A stretch of 47,814 nt of DNA from Helicobacteraceae bacterium (GTDB lineage: Bacteria > Campylobacterota > Campylobacteria > Campylobacterales > Sulfurimonadaceae), in NCBI GenBank assembly GCA_015488775.1, contig WFNF01000095.1, positions 1-47,814 on the forward strand. Reading direction: 5' to 3'. This document shows, one piece after another, positions 42,695 through 47,814 of the stretch. The first letter of the stretch is position 1. Each line of letters starts with the position of its first letter. The notes beneath the pieces were generated by a model. The model saw only the letters and a program-made list of their open reading frames with translations. It was not told the origin of the DNA and did no database searches. The position numbers and the translations under genes were made by a program.

Positions 42695-43666
42695 TTAAAT
42701 GGTACCTTGTTCAAATTGTGCACGCATCTTTTCTTTTTCTACTTCGCGCATCTTTTTGTCAGCCAATTTACCTCTATAGTTTGTAATATCAAAACCAAAC
42801 CAAAGCAAAATAGGTGAAGCAACAAAAATAGATGAGTATGTACCAACAACAACACCAACTAAAAGCGTAAATGCAAAACCGTGTATTATCTCTCCACCAA
42901 AGAAGAAAAGAGTAAGTACAACTAAAAATGTAGTTAATGAAGTAAGAGTTGTACGAGATAGAGTTCTAGTAACAGACTCATCAATAACATAAGATAGATT
43001 ACTCTCTTTAGACCCAGTGACACCCTCTCTAATTCTATCAAAAACAATAATAGTATCGTTAAGTGAATAACCAAGTATAGTAAGAAGTGCTGCTAAAATA
43101 TCAAGATTAACCTCTACACTAAAAAGTGAAATCATCCCAAGTGCTATACTAACATCATGAACTAAAGCAAATATAGAAGCAACAGCAAATCTCCATTCAA
43201 ATCTAAATGCAACATAGATTAAGATACCTAAAACAGATAGAAGCAGAGCCATTAAACCTTTTTCTCTTAACTCATTACCAACCTTAGGACCAACAACGTC
43301 AACACGTCTAATCTCAAAGTCTCCAGTTGGAGCTAAAAGTTTGCTAGCAACATCAGAGATATCATTTGTAACATCCCCAGTTGAAGTTTTAACTTTTATT
43401 ATTATCTCTTGAGGTGAGCCAAATTCAGATATAGAAGCATTTTTAAAAAGTGCATTATCATTTGTTAGTTTTCTAATCTGATCAAGAGGAGCATCTTTAG
43501 TATACTTAACTTGAACTATAGTTCCACCGGCAAAATCAACACCATAATTTAAACCTTTAACACTTAAAAGTGCATAAGACAATAAAACTATTGATATAGA
43601 CAATAATATAGCAAATTTAGACTTTTCCATAAATTTATAAGGGACAGTGTATTTAAAAAATTCCAT
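42695..43666 (-). CDS. secF: protein translocase subunit SecF
   Basis: 323 residues from ATG 43666, sharing one base with the secD stop (TAATG) and preceded by AAAGGG. The frame opens at 43699, but that would overlap secD. Six transmembrane helices; family marks GLNYGVDFAGGTIVQVKY, VDVVGPKVGNELREKG, ILGYSLNDTIIVFDRIRE and TTLTSLTTFLVVLTLFFFGGEIIHGFAF. With SecD it uses the proton motive force to complete secretion. Confidence 0.97.
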   Translation of the reverse strand: MEFFKYTVPYKFMEKSKFAILLSISIVLLSYALLSVKGLNYGVDFAGGTIVQVKYTKDAPLDQIRKLTNDNALFKNASISEFGSPQEIIIKVKTSTGDVTNDISDVASKLLAPTGDFEIRRVDVVGPKVGNELREKGLMALLLSVLGILIYVAFRFEWRFAVASIFALVHDVSIALGMISLFSVEVNLDILAALLTILGYSLNDTIIVFDRIREGVTGSKESNLSYVIDESVTRTLSRTTLTSLTTFLVVLTLFFFGGEIIHGFAFTLLVGVVVGTYSSIFVASPILLWFGFDITNYRGKLADKKMREVEKEKMRAQFEQGTI

Positions 43667-45240
43667 TATTTCATCCCTTTTGTTGAGATTCCAAACCAAA
43701 GGTTTAGATTTTTTGCTTTATTTATTCGTGATTCTAAAGCTTGATAAATACCATGAGTACCAAGTATAGCTGTAAGCATAGAAGCTAAAATACCAATAGT
43801 TATAGTTATAGCAAAACCTTTAATCGCACCAGTACCATAAGCATAAAGCACAACAGCAGCAATTAAAGTAGTAATGTTAGCATCTATAATCGCGCGCATT
43901 GCATTAGAGTAACCATCTTCTATAGCTTTATGTAAAGATTTACCCTCATAAAGTAACTCTCTTATACGCTCAGAGATAATAACATTAGCATCAACAGCCA
44001 TACCAACAGTTAGAACTATACCAGCCATACCAGGCAGAGTAAGCGTCGCTCCAAAAAGTGACATAACAGCTAAAATAATAAACAAGTTAGCAACTAAAGC
44101 AATATTTGCAATAATACCAGCCATCTTGTAATACACAATCATAAAAATAATTACTAAAAGAAAACCTAAAATCAAAGCTATCATAGAGGCTTTAATACTA
44201 TCTGCACCAAGGCTAGGTCCAACACTTCTTTTTTCCATCAAATATATAGGAGCAGCTAGTGCGCCAGATCTTAAAGCAATAGCTAAATCTTGTGCTTCAA
44301 GAACTGTGTAATCCCCAGATATCTGCCCACTACCTCCGCCAATACGCTCATTTATAACCGGAGCAGAGTAAACCTTACCATCAAGAACAATAGCAAGATG
44401 ATTTCCAACATTAGCACCAGTAAAGTCACCAAATATAGATGCACCCTCAGAGTTTAAAGTAAAATTGATTACAGGACGGTTATTTCTATCAAAACCTACA
44501 TGTGCATTTGTAAGCATATTTCCATCTAAAATAGTGATTTCATGTAAAAGATACTTAATGCCATTTTCTTTAGCATCATCTAAAATAATATCCCCATACT
44601 TTCTAGCTTCAGAAGAATCCATCTTATAAACACGGTCTTTTCTTTTTTCATCAACACTCATAAGTTCTAACTTCGCTGCTCTTGAAATAAGCTCTCTAGC
44701 TCTTCTCTCATCTTCAAGAGTTTTTATACCAGGAAGTTCAACTAAAATTTTATCTTCACCTTGAGCAGCAACAGTTGGTTCAGCCAAACCAAACTGATCA
44801 AGTCTATTTCTGATAGTTTCTATAGCTTGTTTAATAGAATCTTTTTTAGTTTTAATAATATCTTTAGGAGTTAAAGTAAGTAAAAAACTTTCTTTATCTT
44901 GTTTAACCACCAAACCATCGACATTTTTAAGCATCTTAACTATAGGTGAAGCATCATCCATATCCAAAATCTCAAAACTTATAGAATCAGCATTTACAGT
45001 AATATAATCAAGTAAGATATCATTTTTATCTGTAAAATGTTTTAATGACGCAGCCACTGACTTAAACTTAGACTTTATTGCCTCTTCACTCTTTACACCA
45101 AGCAACATGTGAAGTCCACCTTGAAGATCAAGACCTAAGTTTATTTTTGCACCTTTTTCACTTTGTAGTAGTGATGGAGCAGAAAAAAAGACTCCAAAAA
45201 CTATAGCTAAAGTGAAAAGTACTAATCTATAATTAAGCAT
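43666..45240 (-). CDS. secD: protein translocase subunit SecD
   Basis: 524 residues from ATG 45240, overlapping the yajC stop by 8 bases; the open frame reaches 45267. N-terminal helix, GLDLQGGLHMLLGV, the periplasmic P1 domain with IETIRNRLDQFGLAEPTVAAQGEDKILVELPG, then the five-helix RND-like half with MAVDANVIISERIRELLYEGKS. Works with SecF and YajC beside SecYEG. Confidence 0.97.
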   Translation of the reverse strand: MLNYRLVLFTLAIVFGVFFSAPSLLQSEKGAKINLGLDLQGGLHMLLGVKSEEAIKSKFKSVAASLKHFTDKNDILLDYITVNADSISFEILDMDDASPIVKMLKNVDGLVVKQDKESFLLTLTPKDIIKTKKDSIKQAIETIRNRLDQFGLAEPTVAAQGEDKILVELPGIKTLEDERRARELISRAAKLELMSVDEKRKDRVYKMDSSEARKYGDIILDDAKENGIKYLLHEITILDGNMLTNAHVGFDRNNRPVINFTLNSEGASIFGDFTGANVGNHLAIVLDGKVYSAPVINERIGGGSGQISGDYTVLEAQDLAIALRSGALAAPIYLMEKRSVGPSLGADSIKASMIALILGFLLVIIFMIVYYKMAGIIANIALVANLFIILAVMSLFGATLTLPGMAGIVLTVGMAVDANVIISERIRELLYEGKSLHKAIEDGYSNAMRAIIDANITTLIAAVVLYAYGTGAIKGFAITITIGILASMLTAILGTHGIYQALESRINKAKNLNLWFGISTKGMK

Positions 45241-45499
45241 CGTCCTCTTGCTTTCTTGCAATAGCATCTTTAGTTATTTTAACTACAGTATCAGAGTTTA
45301 AAGATATAGAAACGAACTCATCTTCAACTTTTTTTACTTCAGCAAAAAAGCCACCACTAGTTACGATTTTATCACCTTTTTTAAGAGTATTTATCATCTC
45401 TTTAAGTTTTTTAGCTTGTTGTTGTTGTGGTCTTATAATCACAAAATACATAATTGCAATTAGAAATACGAATGGTAAAAGTTGAGAAATCATCTCCAT
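45233..45499 (-). CDS. yajC: preprotein translocase accessory subunit YajC
   Basis: 88 residues: one transmembrane helix (LLPFVFLIAIMYFVIIRPQQQQAKK) and the cytoplasmic KGDKIVTSGGFFAEVKKVEDEFVSISL domain, both typical. First gene of yajC-secD-secF. SD AAAGG lies 9 bases before ATG 45499; a second ATG two codons in is too near GGAG to be preferred. Confidence 0.96.
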   Translation of the reverse strand: MEMISQLLPFVFLIAIMYFVIIRPQQQQAKKLKEMINTLKKGDKIVTSGGFFAEVKKVEDEFVSISLNSDTVVKITKDAIARKQEDDA

Positions 45500-45528
45500 G
45501 TTTAGAAACCTTTTAATAAATTTTGCGA

Positions 45529-45534
45529 ATTATA
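45529..45534 (-). promoter_or_regulatory. -10 box of the yajC-secDF operon
   Basis: Minus strand TTGATATAATTCGC holds TATAAT about 30 bases before the yajC ATG. It lies back to back with the lnt promoter in an 80-base divergent gap. Confidence 0.6.
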
Positions 45535-45565
45535 TCAACAATTAGATAAATAAAAGCATTATTTG

Positions 45566-45571
45566 TATACT
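45566..45571 (+). promoter_or_regulatory. -10 box of lnt, nearly leaderless
   Basis: TTTGTATACT, an extended -10 ending 8 bases before ATG 45580, so the transcript would begin within about 2 bases of the start codon. No SD is present before the ATG. Confidence 0.5.
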
Positions 45572-45579
45572 CTACAAGT

Positions 45580-46827
45580 ATGAAAAACATACTTAACTAT
45601 CTTAGTTCAAAAACAGATTTAAAAAATGATTTGCTTAAAGCTTTTATTACAGCTTTTACTTTTAGCTTTTTTATATATGCTTTCCATTACGGATTTTCTT
45701 TCAAAATACTAAACTCAATTTTTGCACTTATAGCCTTTTTTATGTTTATAAATCTCAACAATAGAGCTATACTTTTAGCTGGGTACTTAGTTGGACTTTT
45801 TTGGTTTTACTGGATAGGTTACAGTTTTGAGTATCAAAATGTAATGTACATGAAACTACCAGTGGCTATAGGTTTTGGTTTTATTTACCTTATATTTTTT
45901 TCCCCTTTACTGATTAGTAAAAATGTTTTTTATAGAGCCTTTGTCCTCTTTGCTTTAAGCTTTTTTGAACCTTTTGATTATAATTGGCTAACTATGGAGT
46001 TACCTTTTATAAACTCTTTTTTTGGTATACAGAAGTACCAATATACTTTAATTTTAGTATCTTTAGCACTTAGCTCATTTTTTGTGTTTAAAAACGATAA
46101 AAGATTATTTGTCTTACCTGCTCTACTTTTAATATTTGCAATTGATTTTACTGATCAAGTAAAAGAGTTACCAAACTTAAAAATCAAAACAGTTCAAACA
46201 GATATATTGCAAAAAGACAAGTGGAAAAGAAAAAACTTAAATCCAATTATATCTATGAACTTAAGAGAAATACAAAAAGCTATAGATGAAAATTATGACA
46301 TAGTAGTTTTACCTGAATCTACTTTTCCACTTTACTTAAACCACCACCCTATGATTTTAGAGGAACTTAAAAAACTATCTTATAAAATCGGTATAGTAGC
46401 TGGTGCTTTATATTCTGAAGATAATAAACACTACAATGTGAACTATATACTAGAAAATGGCAATGTAAAAATAGCTAAAAAGATGATTTTAGTACCTTTT
46501 GGTGAGTATGTACCACTTCCAAAAGTTCTAAGAGATTGGGTAAATAAAACCTTTTTCAACTCAACATCAGACTTTGTTACAGCAAAAGAGCCTACATCAT
46601 ATAAACTAAAAGGTGTAGAGTTTACAAATGCAATATGTTACGAAACTACTTGTAGTGAGATATATGAAAAACATCCAAAATACATCATTGCAAACTCCAA
46701 CAATGCATGGTTTGACCCATCTATAGAGCACAGTGTGCAAAGACTACTTATGATGTTTTATGCAAAAAAATATAATGCAATAATCTTTCATAGTACAAAT
46801 AACAAAGGGAGTGGAGTTATAAAATAA
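45580..46827 (+). CDS. lnt: apolipoprotein N-acyltransferase
   Basis: 415 residues. Hydrophobic N-terminal half with six or seven helices, then a nitrilase domain. Catalytic residues: Glu in VVLPESTFP, Lys in KKMILVPFGEYVPL, Cys353 in NAICYETTC. It adds the third acyl chain to lipoproteins such as the M6 protease and LptE encoded here. Only about 62 residues follow the Cys, against about 125 in E. coli; the C-terminal helix is absent. H. pylori Lnt is similarly short, so this is probably a lineage trait. Divergent from yajC as in Campylobacter. Confidence 0.92.
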   Translation: MKNILNYLSSKTDLKNDLLKAFITAFTFSFFIYAFHYGFSFKILNSIFALIAFFMFINLNNRAILLAGYLVGLFWFYWIGYSFEYQNVMYMKLPVAIGFGFIYLIFFSPLLISKNVFYRAFVLFALSFFEPFDYNWLTMELPFINSFFGIQKYQYTLILVSLALSSFFVFKNDKRLFVLPALLLIFAIDFTDQVKELPNLKIKTVQTDILQKDKWKRKNLNPIISMNLREIQKAIDENYDIVVLPESTFPLYLNHHPMILEELKKLSYKIGIVAGALYSEDNKHYNVNYILENGNVKIAKKMILVPFGEYVPLPKVLRDWVNKTFFNSTSDFVTAKEPTSYKLKGVEFTNAICYETTCSEIYEKHPKYIIANSNNAWFDPSIEHSVQRLLMMFYAKKYNAIIFHSTNNKGSGVIK

Positions 46828-46904
46828 AAGATTAATCTTTTTCTTTTATTTTTATTTGCACACAATAAGCTAAAATGCCAAAAAATCAATATTAGGGATA
46901 TAAA

Positions 46905-47555
46905 TTGAAAAAATTTAATCTATTTAATGAAATAATAGTTGCAAAAACTGAAGATCTAAAAAAAGCAGTTTCATCAAACAAAGAGTTTGGTATAACTATA
47001 GATGGTGAAGTTGTTTACGACATAACACCTACAAATATCTACATATATATTGGAAAAGCTACACCACCAGCGCCAAGTGCGTTAAGTATGCCTAAACCCA
47101 TGACCATAGAAACACTTTTAGGTCATACATATAAAGTAGTACAAGATGAGAAAAGAACTTTAATAAAATCAGGTGCGGCGTGGCAAGATATATTATCTTT
47201 TAATGTAGCTAACGCATCTTATGATGACTCAACAGGAGATGGTATAGCTGAGTTTTCAGATGAAATACTTGAAGATTACGGCTGGTACGCGACAGACTTT
47301 GCTGTAAACTATAGAGATATGGTTGATGTACTTGAAGATAAGGTTGATGGTGTGCTTTTATGTATAGAACAAAAGGAACCATACCAGTTTAGTGGTTTAG
47401 GCTTTATACATGATATAGACACTGCTAGAGTTAAAGTAAAAGAGTACTGTGTAAACTTTATAAAAGATAAATTAGAAAATGATGAAGATTTTGTTTATGA
47501 AAGCTTAGATACTGATGAACTTGAAGCACTTGAACATTTTGGTCTAAAAAGATAA
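46905..47555 (+). CDS. conserved hypothetical protein, 216 residues
   Basis: Soluble, acidic, no signal or transmembrane segment. Starts at TTG 46905 with AGGGA 6 to 7 bases before it. A short Pro-rich segment (GKATPPAPSALSMPKP, about 50-65) separates an N-terminal beta-rich part from a C-terminal alpha/beta domain (GWYATDFAVNYRDMVDVLEDKVDGVLLCIEQKEPYQFSGLGFI). The C terminus is helical and Glu/Asp-rich. No family recognised. A TAAAAT near 46871 may be its -10. Monocistronic, ended by a strong hairpin. Confidence 0.75.
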   Translation: MKKFNLFNEIIVAKTEDLKKAVSSNKEFGITIDGEVVYDITPTNIYIYIGKATPPAPSALSMPKPMTIETLLGHTYKVVQDEKRTLIKSGAAWQDILSFNVANASYDDSTGDGIAEFSDEILEDYGWYATDFAVNYRDMVDVLEDKVDGVLLCIEQKEPYQFSGLGFIHDIDTARVKVKEYCVNFIKDKLENDEDFVYESLDTDELEALEHFGLKR

Positions 47556-47560
47556 AAAAC

Positions 47561-47595
47561 TGGGTTTAATTCTTTTTTATAAAGAATTAAACCCA
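47561..47595. terminator. long perfect hairpin, probable terminator
   Basis: 15-base perfect stem TGGGTTTAATTCTTT / AAAGAATTAAACCCA with loop TTTAT. It follows the unknown gene and precedes the tRNA pair. The flanking A-run on its left gives a T-run on the minus strand, so it may block transcription both ways. Confidence 0.75.
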
Positions 47596-47648
47596 CTAAA
47601 GAAAACTTAAAGGTACTAGTCGCTATAATTCCACCCTCTTAAAAGTAT

Positions 47649-47725
47649 GTCACGGTAGCTCAGCTGGTTAGAGCACTGGTCTCATAAGCCGGGGGTCGGG
47701 GGTTCAAGTCCCCCTCTTGACACCA
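47649..47725 (+). tRNA. tRNA-Met (CAT), elongator type likely
   Basis: 77 bases: acceptor GTCACGG / TCTTGAC, D arm GCTC/GAGC, anticodon stem CTGGT/GCCGG around CTCATAA (CAT), T stem GGGGG/CCCCC with TTCAAGT, encoded CCA. A G1-C72 pair argues against initiator tRNA. The fifth acceptor pair is a C-U mismatch. A tRNA-Ile2 with lysidine at C34 cannot be ruled out by sequence reading. Confidence 0.92.
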
Positions 47726-47739
47726 TTTATTTTTAAGAT

Positions 47740-47814
<75 letters not shown>

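Overview
AT-rich DNA with the gene content and gene order of a Campylobacterota (Epsilonproteobacteria) chromosome, most like a Sulfurimonas-type free-living, nitrate-using sulfur oxidiser. The case rests on conserved neighbourhoods known from Campylobacter and Helicobacter: HP0268-type nuclease/miaB/DUF374; rpe followed by dnaQ; ispDF/atypical regulator/sat/pgpA; yajC-secD-secF/DUF6394/leuS/lptE divergent from lnt; rpsF-ssb-rpsR. Other signs are IspDF fusion, sigma-54 flagellar rod promoters and TATAAT -10 boxes. The genus is inferred from recall, not from a search. I see no insertion sequence, prophage, CRISPR array or plasmid gene, and no gene-free stretch longer than about 300 bases; the window is ordinary core chromosome with a few lineage-specific cassettes.

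Layout. 1-276: tRNA genes (Val cut by the window edge, Val, Asp). 458-3379: NarK-type nitrate/nitrite transporter with an abutting PP2C phosphatase/Ser-Thr kinase fusion. 3512-6191 (minus): orphan response regulator, then an M6 metalloprotease lipoprotein followed by a separate secreted protein resembling the M6 propeptide. 6260-9383 (plus): glyQ and a RecD2-like helicase. 9373-11061 (minus): hybrid histidine kinase lacking the phospho-accepting histidine. 11112-12462 (minus): flgB-flgC and fliE, with two near-identical sigma-54 promoters. 12544-18041 (minus): tightly packed eight-gene run of HP0268-type nuclease, miaB, DUF374 acyltransferase, a TPR-like membrane protein, a tyrosine recombinase and a PilM/PilN/PilO-like trio.

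18187-20188 (plus): rpe-trpF-dnaQ. 20395-22872 (minus): acpP-fabF-accA. 23053-26750 (plus): a two-component system transcribed with a small periplasmic protein, an outer-membrane barrel and a Sel1-repeat protein, the best candidate for an undescribed functional unit. 26789-29361 (minus): thiC and mrp. 29587-33279 (plus): ispDF, a CemR-like atypical regulator, sat, pgpA. 33342-37019 (plus): HDOD protein, rnr, holA. 37541-38939 (plus): rpsF-ssb-rpsR with a structured leader. 38969-45499 (minus): a small unknown, then lptE, leuS, DUF6394, secF, secD, yajC by increasing coordinate. 45580-47814 (plus): lnt, an unknown protein, tRNA-Met and tRNA-Asn.

Start codons were re-chosen by Shine-Dalgarno position and family length for several genes. 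The histidine kinase at 23675-24634 has a start that appears displaced by one base in an A-tract.
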